Shown: in pieces, positions 54,451-64,000 of the stretch
Numbering within the stretch: position 1 is the first letter of the stretch
Layout of the letters: every line of letters starts with the position of its first letter
NCBI GenBank assembly: GCA_021495925.1
Contig: JAKEKT010000067.1
Location: 1-64,000 of the forward strand
Origin: Diplodia intermedia
Lineage: Eukaryota; Ascomycota; Dothideomycetes; Botryosphaeriales; Botryosphaeriaceae
Direction: 5' to 3'
Length of the DNA stretch: 64,000 nucleotides
Program-made: the position numbers and the translations under genes
The notes under the pieces: model-generated
Database searches by the model: none
Told to the model about the DNA's origin: nothing
What the model saw: the letters and a program-made list of their open reading frames with translations, nothing else

Positions 54451-56511
54451 ATGCCTGCTCGATCGATAAACCCTTTCGCCAACAGCTCCTCCATCTCCAC
54501 CTCGCTTGACGAGAAGGCCTCGCGCCGCTCCTCCTTCTCCAAGGCAAACAGCAAGTTCTCCTCGCTCTTCTCCACCTCGCCCAAGCCGTCCGCTCCCGAC
54601 GCCGTCGCCGCTCTCCGCAAGGCCGTCGTTGCCCAGCAGCAGGCTCTTCTGGACAACCCTTCACCGCCCCCCGGCCAGCCGGTCAATTCGCCCTCGCTGT
54701 CGCTGCCGACCATCTCGCTGTCGACCGCGACCGGCGAGAAGTACAGCAAGATGGAGGACTCGTCCACCACAACCACGACGCTCTTCCAGCCGCCCTCCCA
54801 AGACGAGAAGCGCCGCCTCGCTAAGCAGCACGCCGAGTTCGGTCCTCTGGGCTCCAAGGCGCATCTGTACTCGAGCAAATTCCTGGACGACAAGTTCCCC
54901 GACCCCATCGAAGACGAGCCGCCGTACTACTTCCTCCTCACCACCTACATCAGCTACCTCGTCCTGATCATATTCGGCCATGTGCGAGACTTCTTCGGCA
55001 AGAGGTTCAAGCAAAACAACTACAAGCATCTGAGAGCGCAGGACGGCTACGCGCCTCTGAACAGCGATTTTGACAATTTCTACGTGAGGCGGCTGAAGAT
55101 GCGTATCAACGACTGCTTTGCTAGGCCTACCACGGGCGTCCCCGGCCGCTACATCACCCTTCTGGACCGCAAGTCCGACGACTACAACCTGTCCTTCAAG
55201 ATGACTGGCACGACCTCGGAGACTTTGAACATGAGCTCCTACAACTACCTCGGGTTCGCCCAGTCGGAGGGTCCGTGTGCCGACGCGGTGGAGGAGGGCA
55301 TCAAGAAGCACGGTATCAGCGTTTGCAGCACCCGCGCCGACGTTGGAACCACCACCTTGCACAACGAAGTGGAGGATCTGGTCGCAAAGTTTGTTGGCAA
55401 GCCTGCTTCGATGGTTTTTTCCATGGGTTTCGTTACGAACGCCACCACCTTCCCTGCGCTGGTCGGCAAGGGCTGCTTGCTCATTTCCGACGAACTCAAC
55501 CACTCCTCGATCCGCTTCGGCGCTCGTCTGTCTGGTGCCATGATTGAAATGTTCAAGCACAACGACATGCGTGATCTGGAACGCGTGCTTCGCGAGGTTA
55601 TCGCGAACGGCCAGCCTCGAACCCACCGCCCGTGGAAGAAGATTCTCATTGCTGTTGAGGGTCTCTACTCGATGGAGGGCACTATTTGCAACCTGCCGGC
55701 TCTTCTTGCGCTCAAGAGAAAGTACAAGTTCCACCTGTTTATTGACGAAGCACACTCGGTTGGCGCGCTGGGTCCCAATGGTCGTGGCGTTTGCGATTAC
55801 TTCGGCGTCGATCCTGCTGAGGTCGATATCCTCATGGGCACTCTCACTAAGTCTTTTGGAGCCAATGGTGGCTACGTTGCGGCCGACAAGGCAATTATTG
55901 ATAAGTTGCGCGTTACCAATGCTTGCAACATTTTCGGCGAGGCGCCCGCTCCCCCGGTCCTGATTCAGATTCAGAGCTCTCTCAAGTTGATTATCGGAGA
56001 GCTTTCGCCGGGTCAAGGTGAAGAGCGTCTACAACGTCTTGCGTTCAACTCCCGGTATCTCCGTCTCGGTCTTAAGCGCCTGGGATTCATTGTCTACGGT
56101 CACGACGATTCGCCCATCATCCCGGTCCTGCTCTACAACCCTGCCAAGATGCCCGCCTTTTCCCACGAGATGCTGAAGCGCAAGATTTCCGTTGTCGTTG
56201 TCGGGTACCCCGCGACGCCGCTCGTCTCGTCTCGCGCTCGTTTCTGTGTCTCAGCTGCTCACACCAAGGACGATCTTGACCGCTTGCTTGCTGCTTGCGA
56301 CGAGATTGGCGAGATTCTGCAGCTTAAGTTCTCGAGCGGCATCGCGGGCGGTGCCGAGCCCCTGCCGGAGGGCCTCACCAATCACATGGAGCAGGAGTAC
56401 AGGAAAGAAATGGAGACTACCGGAAAGATGCCGCAGGTCACTCCGCCCAGGTGGAAGCTTGCGGACGTCCTCAAGTGCGGCGCGCAAGACGTCAAGGCGC
56501 CTCTGAGATAA
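54451..56511 (+). CDS. LCB2: serine palmitoyltransferase subunit 2
   Basis: Single-exon 686-aa catalytic subunit of serine palmitoyltransferase, the PLP enzyme that condenses serine with palmitoyl-CoA in the ER to start sphingolipid synthesis. The N-terminal 130 residues are Ser/Pro-rich and poorly conserved. A membrane helix follows at about 157-178 (YYFLLTTYISYLVLIIFGHV). The alpha-oxoamine synthase core includes NMSSYNYLGFAQ, STRADVGTTTLHNEVEDLVA, LISDELNHSSIRFGARLSGA, FIDEAHSVGALGPNGRGVCD and the PLP-lysine motif GTLTKSFGANGGY with Lys467. The C-terminal VVVVGYPATPLVSSRARFC is also canonical. Its partner LCB1 is not in the window. Start chosen at the first conserved-looking Met; in-frame extension upstream is unlikely, and Met at 54751 is an alternative. 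Confidence 0.94.
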   Translation: MPARSINPFANSSSISTSLDEKASRRSSFSKANSKFSSLFSTSPKPSAPDAVAALRKAVVAQQQALLDNPSPPPGQPVNSPSLSLPTISLSTATGEKYSKMEDSSTTTTTLFQPPSQDEKRRLAKQHAEFGPLGSKAHLYSSKFLDDKFPDPIEDEPPYYFLLTTYISYLVLIIFGHVRDFFGKRFKQNNYKHLRAQDGYAPLNSDFDNFYVRRLKMRINDCFARPTTGVPGRYITLLDRKSDDYNLSFKMTGTTSETLNMSSYNYLGFAQSEGPCADAVEEGIKKHGISVCSTRADVGTTTLHNEVEDLVAKFVGKPASMVFSMGFVTNATTFPALVGKGCLLISDELNHSSIRFGARLSGAMIEMFKHNDMRDLERVLREVIANGQPRTHRPWKKILIAVEGLYSMEGTICNLPALLALKRKYKFHLFIDEAHSVGALGPNGRGVCDYFGVDPAEVDILMGTLTKSFGANGGYVAADKAIIDKLRVTNACNIFGEAPAPPVLIQIQSSLKLIIGELSPGQGEERLQRLAFNSRYLRLGLKRLGFIVYGHDDSPIIPVLLYNPAKMPAFSHEMLKRKISVVVVGYPATPLVSSRARFCVSAAHTKDDLDRLLAACDEIGEILQLKFSSGIAGGAEPLPEGLTNHMEQEYRKEMETTGKMPQVTPPRWKLADVLKCGAQDVKAPLR

Positions 56512-59500
56512 GGCATGGACGCCCGGCTTCGCTGGTTTACGCCAGCCTCGTCAGCCCGCCCTCGGCGCCATCCACTCGTGGCCTCCTTCATGATCAGATC
56601 ATGCAGCGGTTCGCGTCCCTCCGCCCCGCTTCGCGACCATGAACCTGGGACACACCAAACACAGCATCGCGCGCGTTTTCGCACTCAATGTAACGATATC
56701 ATCACCTCGAATGAAGCCTAGCGGGTCGATCAGCACTTTCAGCCATCGATTCCCTGCTTCACATTTCGCTGTTCCCTTCATGATGGTGCAGCCTAGTCGC
56801 ATGGACTGCGCTATGGATAATTACTAATATTTTAATGAACCTTGGGTGGATTCCAATGTACATTGAGACGGAGGTTGGAGAGAGACTATTATTTAGGCCG
56901 CCCCACATTGTGCGGCGGTGAATGAAAACAACCATCACATAGCTCGATGAGGATGTGGAGCAATGAATCAATCGAGAAAACCATTTGTTATCAGTTAGAA
57001 CCAAGATCTTTTCCATCATTCTCCTTGCTTCAATTCCTCGTATACCCCCTACTTGGCCCCTATCCCTGCACGACGTTTTGGAGCTGTCCGAGACATGCGG
57101 TACGGCAATGCAGATCCTTTATCTCACGTGGGATCTTCCACGTACTGCGGGATACGCATTTGCGTGCTTACTTTGAAACATCACCACCAAAGCAACCCTA
57201 GCCTCGGTATTTTCGGGATCAGAGCCATTCATGCAACACATGGTCCGTTTTCCTTTCCTCCCCTCTCCACCAAACTGTTCGGATTTTCTTTCTCGCTATC
57301 GACGATGGAGGTCAGCAGTGCATGCGCATATCTGCAGACAGCCTCACCGGTGAAGCAAAGCCACAACAGCCCCCATGGCCTCCTTTCCTTTTTCAGCCGA
57401 CTATCGCCACTCCCCATACGCTGGGTCGTGATCCTTCAGCCTTGCCCGGCATCCCCCTGTCCACGCACACCAGGCAACCGTGCCAGCGCATAACTCCCTT
57501 ACTGCATCTCGCCCGCATTTGGAAGACCAAATCGGCAAGGTGGCGTGCTGGCTTACGCCGGGGATTTGCTCTCCTCTTGCAGCGGAGAAGGATCGGACTA
57601 CTCCCCTCGGCCGCCTCGCTCGCAGTCGCGCGTTCCGCTTAGCGTGCCGGCGCGAGGGAGTACTTTTCTCGGTCCGGCGCCGAGCGGCAGGTACGTACTT
57701 AGTACTTGCATAGCGACCGCGTGGAGCTTTGAGGCTCTGCTGCGGGGCTTGCACTGTCTCCATCCGTGCTTGGTCTATTTACTTCTTGACCGGTGAGAGA
57801 TGATGTGGGAAACAGGGGTGTTATCAAGGAAATGGGTCGGTGTTATGGCGTAGAGGACAAGGCTGAGGCTGAAGAAGAGGGGTCGAGGACGAAGGAGAAG
57901 GAGGATCGGTTGCGGAGTGAGCATCACCACGCTCGCTCTGTTCCCGCACCTCGTTAGGCGACATCCATATCGACTGCGGCTCCAGTACAGTCTACCCTAC
58001 TGATTTGCCCGACGTCGTTCTTTTCTTTTTCCTCTCTTGATGTTCTGCATCGGGCCCATCCATGCCCACGACCACCGGCCGACGGCTGTGAAGTTCCCCA
58101 GTCAGCAGAAGGCCGGCTCCAACTGCATCATCTTCCTTCCCCAGCCTTTCCGCCACACTCTCCACTTTTTAGCCGTTACCCACACGTGCCGTGCCGCGGC
58201 CGATTTGTCTGCGTATCAGCGGGGGGCCTTGGAATGTCTCAGCTCGCTCGGCAAACGGCACGCCGCGGATGAGGAAGGATGTGCGAACGGGGTGGTCGTC
58301 GTGGTCATGGTGGTTCTGCTGCCACTTGCCGCTGCCAATCCCGTCCCGTCTTCACCTCCTCCCATTCCGATAGGCTGCTGGTAACGAAAGAAGGCAAATG
58401 GCGCTAAATTGGGGCCACTGCCTCTTTTTCCCCGTTGATCTAACGGGCTGAAGCAAAGACTCACGCGTCGGTGGCGCTTCGTGTATTTCCTTTTCTTTCT
58501 CCGTTGTACACGTTCAGAGTACAAAACTTAGTTTGTAGGCGAATAGGACCGTCCGTGCAACAGCATATACAGCAGGTAGTACACAGGCAGAAGCGTTGTT
58601 TATACGTCCCTCGAGGCGCAGTCATGGTCGAAAATCTGCCTTTCCATTGCACGAAAGCTTGCATCCCCCGTTATTTCGCTCATGTCTCGCACTTGGTTGC
58701 AATGGAAGCGCTATACGAGGCGAGAAGGGCGACTTTGCAGAAAAGACGCCGTCTGGGAACAGGGCGGCAGAAGCAGGAGTAGAGGGTGGGCCAAGCAACT
58801 GCTGCCTAAATCCTCACCACTTGTTCCTTCTCTGCCTCACCGAGCTACCCTGGTCCTTGCCGAGGTTGATTCGCCAGCGGGTTGATTTTGCCGCCTCTCT
58901 ACGCGCGATTGCGAGCATGCGCGCGGCGTTCGGTAGCGCGCACTCGCGATATTGCGTTGGCAGCCTGCTCGTTCGCCCTGTTTACCCTGCTTCCCACCCT
59001 GTCCATCCCTCCATACCTGCTATTGGGAGAAAGAGCGCAATGTCTTGCCGCGTGGCTGTCTCGTGCTCAAATGCGTGCGTCTGTGTCGGATGCTCGGGGG
59101 CGATTCTTGCTGCGCCTACGCCCTTTGTTATCGTCATCCTTCTCGCCTAGAAAGAGCAGTGGGATAATCCCGCGCGGCTGGGGGCGTTCCCAGGCAGAAC
59201 TGGCATGGCCTCAGCTTGCAGCAAGGCTGAGTCCTCGCAGTTGGACCCGTGACCACGCAGACTCCTGCTTCCACCCCAGTTGCTTTGAAATCCCCGGTCC
59301 GCTGGCCTGTAGTATCGCCGCCCTGGTTGCTATCTCTGGGCCTTACAGTTTGTCAGTAGCAGTGGCGATGGTCCGAGCCGCCAGCTGAAGCGGAGGGCCA
59401 CCGGTCAGTGTTTGCGGCTCTCAACCGGCTTGGTTACAGGCCCGGTCTGTCTAGGACAAGGAGAGATTCGCCACCATTCCATGCTGGACAAAGCCGAGAC

Positions 59501-60142
59501 CTCATTCGCCGTGGGAACCGCTTCCCGAGCGGCGAGGCAACCATTTCGTGCTCACCGGTGCCAGCCCCATTCCGCCCCAGTATCACGGCAGATTAACGCG
59601 CCGAAGCGTACGTTTCCTAGATCGAGGTCATGGTGGACGCCGAGTGTTTGGCTGACAATTGATTGGCCAGAAGGAGCTGGGCCGGCCGCGCGCAGATGCG
59701 GAGAGCATCTTGATTCCGGAAGGAGAGAGTGTTTCAGTGTGCGACTGGAGACGGCAATGGGAGGGTGAGCCGCGGGAGGAACGACTATTTAGATCGATTG
59801 TTGCCTACCTCTGAGAACCAGCCCCCCAATCTTCGGTGTGAGGCGAAGCACACATCATCCTTGACTTCCCACCTCTTATCACACTCGCCCTTCACCTCTC
59901 CATCCTCATACGCCGCCTCCCCCTGGGACCGGCCCTCAAAATCTGCCTTGCAATCAGTCTAACATTCCACTTCCAATCTTTGGTTGTCTTTTTTGCCTCC
60001 ATCTTCTCACCGGTGTGCCTTCTCTTCCGCCCCGTTTCATCTTCGCCCAACTGTGCCGCCTCATCTGTCTCGTTTGCCCCAGCCAGGCACCACGGCGTGA
60101 AGCACATCCATTGGCTGAGTCTACAACATCACATCCTTCGTC
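56512..60142. other. 3.6 kb gene-free region
   Basis: Largest gap after that at 19-23 kb. Many overlapping open frames of 60-180 codons occur, chiefly on the plus strand, with no motif and no consistent reading frame. The last several hundred bases are pyrimidine-rich and likely belong to the promoter and 5' leader of the gene at 60143. I see no transposon ends, rRNA or tRNA. Confidence 0.45.
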
Positions 60143-62311
60143 ATGGCAGCCGTCTTTGACATTCCACCGCCGCCGCCGCCGCCTCCACCCCCCGCTCCTG
60201 GCGCAGGTGGACCCGTGCCCGGTTTCGGGGCCCGCCCACCACAAGCAGGAGGCGGAGGAGCAGCAGGCATGCATGGTGGTCCTGGTGGCCCCGGCGGGGG
60301 TCGTCCATTCGGAGCAGGCGGCATGGCACCAGGGGGTGCAGGAGGGCCAGGGGGGCTAGGAGGGTCAGGAGGGCCAGGAGGACTGGGAGGGCTGCCCCAA
60401 GGCCGGCCGGGCGCCAACACTCACCGGCCGCTCGACCACCAGCTGGGCAACGCGACGGGCCCCGTCAACCGCAGCTTCCACGGCTGGTCGTTCCGCAAGG
60501 ACCGCGAGCCGGGCATCGATGCGTCGTGGGCGCGGGCGCGCAAGACGCCGCTGCCCTACGAAGCCAGCGAGCTGCTGCGCATCGTGAACCGGACCACCAC
60601 CACCTCCCCTTCGGTCCCGTCGTCGAGCAAGAAGGGTGGAAAGGCCAGTGTGTCGGAGCAGTACAACTCGCTGCGGTCGCCGCATCAACGGGCGCTCATC
60701 GACGGCCTGCTCGAAGCCGTGAAGGGCGAGGAGCGGAATCCGAACGCCGAGTGGAGCCTGGCCTGCATCGAGCAGGAGGTGGCCGAGTACATCCGCAAGG
60801 GTTTTGGCAGGGTGAGGGAGGTGCGCGAGATGCGCGTCGTGCTGAGGAGGGGGCCCAGGAGAGATGTGCCCGCCGCTGCGGCGCCCACTGGAGACGGCTT
60901 GCCCGGCGAAATCGTCGACTTGCTCAACGGACACGGGCAGGGGCCTCATCGATCTTCGCAGCCTTTGCAGCCTTTGCAGCCTTTGCAGCAGCAGCAGCAG
61001 CAGCAGCCGATGGGAATGGGAATGGGCCGCGGTGCTGCCCTTGGAGGCGGGCCTCCATTCGGCGGTCCTGGTGGCAGCGGAGGAGCTGCTGGTCCTGGTC
61101 CTGGTCCTGGAGCTTTTGCAGCTGGTGGTGCGCCGGGAGGGTTTGCAGGAGGCCAGGGTGGCGGTGGATTTGGACGCGGAGCCGCCATGAACCCTGGTGG
61201 TGGAGGAGGTGGAGGCGGATCTCATGGGATGGGAGGCGGTGTTCCAAACATCAGCATGGTGCCGCCACCTCCGCCTCCAATACCTCCAGTGGGCCCTCCC
61301 AAAGGCGGGTTCGGTGGACACGGTCCTGCTGGTCACGGTCCCCATGGAGGGCAGAAAGCAGGAAAAGTATCCAAGTCGCCGCACATGATGCCCGAAAGCG
61401 ACTTCGACGACTTGGACGACAACGACATGGACTCGCTTCCTGATCCCGTCTACAGCAAGCCGCACAAGCCCGCCAAGGGTAAGAAAGGTGTCAACATCCC
61501 TCGCCCTCCCTTTCCCCCGAGCCGCAGCCACTCGAGAGAGAGGGGAGGAAAGTCGCCCAAAACCCGCGAGCCCGAGCTTCATCGGGTCCCAACCATCATC
61601 AACAACACCATCAAGATCCCGCGGGAGAAGAAGGGGGGCCACTCACGCAAAACACACAACCGCCCGAAGCACTACCCTAGCAGCAGCGACGACGACCACT
61701 ACACTCTCACTCCTCGTAGCAGCGATGATGAGACGTGGTCAACGTCGCCGTCCTCCATGTCGGGCTCGTCTCCTGGACGTTACCGCCAATCTCGCAGCAG
61801 GGAAAGGTACGACTACCCTTCCATCAGGACGACTCGGGAACACAAGAAGCCGGCCCCACAGCCAAGGCCTATCCTGCGCGAGTACCCGCGCCCGCCGGTA
61901 GGCTACCCGGTGGATGCTGAAGGGTACTATGAGAATGGTGGGTACGATGCGCTGGAGCGGCGTGGCTATGATCGTCATGAGGAGCCGCGGTGGCACCATG
62001 CCGCGCACCGCGCTCTGCCGGAGAAAGACTACATGGCATACAGCTCGCCGAGGGGGAGAGGTTACCACGAGAGGTCTCGTGAGAGAGAGAGGGCGAGACT
62101 GCCGCCAGCACCGGAGGTGAGCACGTATGATGCTCCGTGGAGGAGGGCAGCCGCAGCGAGAAGAATGGAGGAAGAGGAGTTGGTTGAAAGGGAGCAGGCG
62201 GCGCAAGCAGAATTGGAGATGCACATGCGACGGGAGAGGGTACGAAACTTGGAGGCGGCGACGGATGAGGCGAGAGGAAGGAGGTACGGGCGAAGAGGCG
62301 ATTGGTGGTAG
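60143..62311 (+). CDS. low-complexity Pro/Gly/Gln-rich protein, RS-like tail
   Basis: Single-exon 722-aa protein of unknown function. Order of regions: a polyproline start (about ten consecutive Pro by residue 17) and Gly-rich segment to residue 92; a conserved-looking folded block at about 93-243 (GPVNRSFHGWSFRKDREPG, YEASELLRIVNRTT, EWSLACIEQEVAEYIRKGFG). Next come three Gln-Pro-Leu repeats leading into polyglutamine (about 272-289), a long Gly/Pro-rich stretch to about 415, then a charged tail with SRSHSRERG, SSSDDD and RYRQSRSRER elements. The tail resembles RS-type RNA-associated proteins; the last 100 residues look helical and Glu/Arg-rich. No RRM or SH3 domain is visible. A scaffold or condensate-forming protein is a guess. 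Confidence 0.75.
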   Translation: MAAVFDIPPPPPPPPPPAPGAGGPVPGFGARPPQAGGGGAAGMHGGPGGPGGGRPFGAGGMAPGGAGGPGGLGGSGGPGGLGGLPQGRPGANTHRPLDHQLGNATGPVNRSFHGWSFRKDREPGIDASWARARKTPLPYEASELLRIVNRTTTTSPSVPSSSKKGGKASVSEQYNSLRSPHQRALIDGLLEAVKGEERNPNAEWSLACIEQEVAEYIRKGFGRVREVREMRVVLRRGPRRDVPAAAAPTGDGLPGEIVDLLNGHGQGPHRSSQPLQPLQPLQQQQQQQPMGMGMGRGAALGGGPPFGGPGGSGGAAGPGPGPGAFAAGGAPGGFAGGQGGGGFGRGAAMNPGGGGGGGGSHGMGGGVPNISMVPPPPPPIPPVGPPKGGFGGHGPAGHGPHGGQKAGKVSKSPHMMPESDFDDLDDNDMDSLPDPVYSKPHKPAKGKKGVNIPRPPFPPSRSHSRERGGKSPKTREPELHRVPTIINNTIKIPREKKGGHSRKTHNRPKHYPSSSDDDHYTLTPRSSDDETWSTSPSSMSGSSPGRYRQSRSRERYDYPSIRTTREHKKPAPQPRPILREYPRPPVGYPVDAEGYYENGGYDALERRGYDRHEEPRWHHAAHRALPEKDYMAYSSPRGRGYHERSRERERARLPPAPEVSTYDAPWRRAAAARRMEEEELVEREQAAQAELEMHMRRERVRNLEAATDEARGRRYGRRGDWW
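60959..61006 (+). repeat. in-frame CAGCCTTTG and CAG microsatellite
   Basis: Three copies of the 9-nt unit CAGCCTTTG are followed by six to seven CAG codons, encoding a Gln-rich tract inside the 722-aa protein. It is a candidate for length polymorphism. Confidence 0.8.
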
Positions 62312-62946
62312 GGAGTGACGGGATGGGAGCAAATTGACGTGAGGGAAGTAGAAGAGGTCTGGTTCTTAGCGGTTCTTTTCCGAATGCGATTCGCTGTCCA
62401 GTAAATGATGTTGTCCCATTCGAGCCGGCAATTGAGTGCGAAGATGCAAAGGCGGAGCTCGTGCACAAGATATATCTGCTGGCAGCCGGGCAAGGATCCA
62501 TCACAGCGGGCAGCAGTCCACACGAGGCGTGCCAGCTCATGCGTACATGCCGTTGGCTAGCGGACGCGGTGCAGGCGAGGCTGCAGGGCCGGCCAGATGA
62601 GGCAGCATTAGCAGCGAATAAGCGGCCCGGGCCACGCGGATAGGCGCGAATGCTGGCGGAATGCCGAGGTGGAGGAGGCCGGAGTTCACAGCGAGGTGAG
62701 TTGGTCGGAGGCAGAGGCATCGGGAGCTCCTAAAAGGCCCGACACTTTGCCCCTCCTGTGCCCCGCCATGACGCCAAACCTCAGGCCCAGCTGATCTCAC
62801 ATCATAACAAAACCACCGCGGCTGTACCATCCTCTCCCTATCTCATTTCCCTCGAACATTTAAGCTGCATCGCCCGCCCAGCCCTCCCACCCCAACTGAT
62901 ACCCCTACTGTTTCCCCAGCAGACCTCCCCCACCACAACCGCCAAA
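62312..62946. other. intergenic, triosephosphate isomerase promoter
   Basis: Spacer before the glycolytic gene. The final 130 nt are pyrimidine-rich (CT-rich), as is common just upstream of strongly expressed fungal genes. Confidence 0.5.
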
Positions 62947-63922
62947 ATGACTCGCCAATTCTTCGTCGGTGGTAACTTCAAGATGTACGTCGAGTTTTTC
63001 CTCGATCCGGCGTCGCCCGGCGCCGGCTGCAGCTGCCACAGGCCCCTGACAATGCTTCTCTCGCAGGAACGGGACCAAGGAGTCCATCAAGAGCCTGGTC
63101 AAGAACCTCAACGACGCCAAGCTCGACCCCAACGTCGGTGAGTAGCTCGTGCCACCTCAGCCCACGCCCACCCACGCCCTTTTCCAACCACCTCCATCCC
63201 CCCAGCGTCGAATGGCAGCTGACTCAAACCACCAGAGGTCGTCATTGCCCCTCCGGCGCTGCACCTGCAGCTGACCCGCGAGCACCTGCGCCAGGGTCTC
63301 GAGGTCTCCGCCCAGAACGTCTACGACAAGCCCAACGGCGCCTTCACCGGCGAGATCTCCGTTGAGCAGCTCAAGGACTCCGGCATCACCTGGACCATCC
63401 TCGGTCACTCGGAGCGCAGGGTCATCCTGCAGGAAGACGACGCCACCGTCGCCAACAAGACCAAGGCTGCCCTCGACGGCGGTCTCAGCGTCATCCTGTG
63501 CTGCGGTGAGAGCTTGGAGCAGCGTGAGGCTGGCAAGACCATCGAGGTCGTTGTCAACCAGCTCAAGGCCGTTGCCGCCCAGGTCAAGGACTGGTCCAAG
63601 ATCGTCATCGCCTACGAGCCCGTCTGGTAAGTTTGCACCATTGGACCCCCCAACCCGTCCCAATGCTGACTTCTGCAGGGCCATTGGCACCGGTAAGGTC
63701 GCTACCACTGAGCAGGCTCAGGAGGTCCACGCTGCCATCCGCGACTGGCTGAAGAAGGAGGTCTCCCAGGAGGCCTCGGACAAGACCCGCATCCTGTACG
63801 GCGGCAGTGTCAGCGAGAAGAACTGCAAGGAGCTGGCCAAGCAGGCCGACATTGACGGTTTCCTCGTTGGCGGTGCCAGCTTGAAGCCCGCTTTCGTCGA
63901 CATCATCAACGCGAACCAGTGA
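62947..63922 (+). CDS. tpiA: triosephosphate isomerase
   Basis: Predicted 247-aa glycolytic enzyme interconverting dihydroxyacetone phosphate and glyceraldehyde-3-phosphate. Exons: 62947-62984, 63067-63137, 63236-63626 and 63679-63922. Active-site residues are all present: Asn10 and Lys12 in GGNFKMNG, His94 in ILGHSERR and Glu164 in IAYEPVWAIGTG, followed by loop 6 and the phosphate-binding ILYGGSVSEKN and DGFLVGGASL motifs. Length is standard. The first intron splits the Met13 codon of the NFKMNG motif, which anchors the splice model. Codon use is strongly biased to C-ending codons, consistent with high expression. Confidence 0.96.
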
Positions 63923-64000
63923 ATGCACGGAAGAGAGAGACTGTAATGACTGAACGGAGATGAGCATCATCTTATGATAGCCGAAAATACGAATCAAAAC

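Noticed and set aside
53627..54664. 345-codon minus-strand open frames in the LCB2 leader region
   Set aside because: Arg/Ala/Gly-rich, several overlapping frames, no family signature; a product of C-rich leader sequence.
54661..56016. 451-codon minus-strand open frame opposite LCB2
   Set aside because: It is a mirror of strong G/C third-position bias in LCB2; there is no family motif, and the plus-strand protein is unambiguous.
60365..61642. 425-codon minus-strand open frame opposite the low-complexity gene
   Set aside because: Antisense shadow in GC-rich repetitive coding sequence, without recognisable domains.
1..64000. tRNA, rRNA, CRISPR or integrase/attachment-site features
   Set aside because: Scanning by eye for B-box-like sequences and regular repeat arrays gave nothing convincing; tRNAscan-SE would be decisive for tRNAs.

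Overview
The window is nuclear DNA of a filamentous ascomycete (Pezizomycotina). Most genes carry several short GT-AG introns (about 45-110 nt). The families present (Zn2Cys6 regulator, HET domain, NmrA-like proteins, asco-laccase, secreted tyrosinase, GH28 pectinase, DUF6594, carboxypeptidase S1) are typical of that group. A Dothideomycete-like plant-associated or saprotrophic fungus is my best guess, but the class cannot be fixed from sequence alone. Thirty coding loci are supported (28 apparently intact, one with two frameshifts, one relic). Exon structures were assembled by hand from splice motifs, frame continuity and family conservation.

0.2-5.6 kb: a caspase-like (C14) protein, a 100-aa protein with an SH3-like look, a DUF6594 membrane protein and a type-1 RNase H-like protein. 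6-16.3 kb: an accessory-looking block with a Zn2Cys6 transcription factor, a TetX-like FAD monooxygenase, a second RNase H-fold protein that has lost most catalytic acids, and three NmrA-like Rossmann proteins, the middle one interrupted by two single-base G-run insertions. 17.6-24.5 kb: a secreted carboxypeptidase S1 and a secreted tyrosinase flank a 3.75 kb gene-free gap.

24.8-29.2 kb is a compact housekeeping block: GPI12-type deacetylase, a small multipass membrane protein, glyoxalase II and the exosome cap subunit Csl4. A decayed HET-domain remnant follows at about 29.7-30.0 kb. 31.8-38.7 kb: a TDT/SSU1-type anion transporter, an F-box protein, a small secreted protein and a laccase. 41.2-47.2 kb: another secreted protein, ribosomal protein eL22, an HSL-type esterase, an 82-bp foldback element and an endopolygalacturonase. 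49-56.5 kb: an intact HET protein, a MmgE/PrpD-family protein and serine palmitoyltransferase subunit LCB2. After a 3.6 kb gap come a low-complexity Pro/Gly/Gln-rich protein and triosephosphate isomerase.

No polyketide synthase, NRPS or terpene synthase is present, and there is no CRISPR array, rRNA gene or tRNA gene that I could recognise. The regulator/monooxygenase/NmrA block is the best candidate for an uncharacterised co-regulated module. The HET genes and the lone caspase-like gene are the candidates for self/non-self or cell-death biology. Laccase, tyrosinase, polygalacturonase and carboxypeptidase together suggest growth on plant material.
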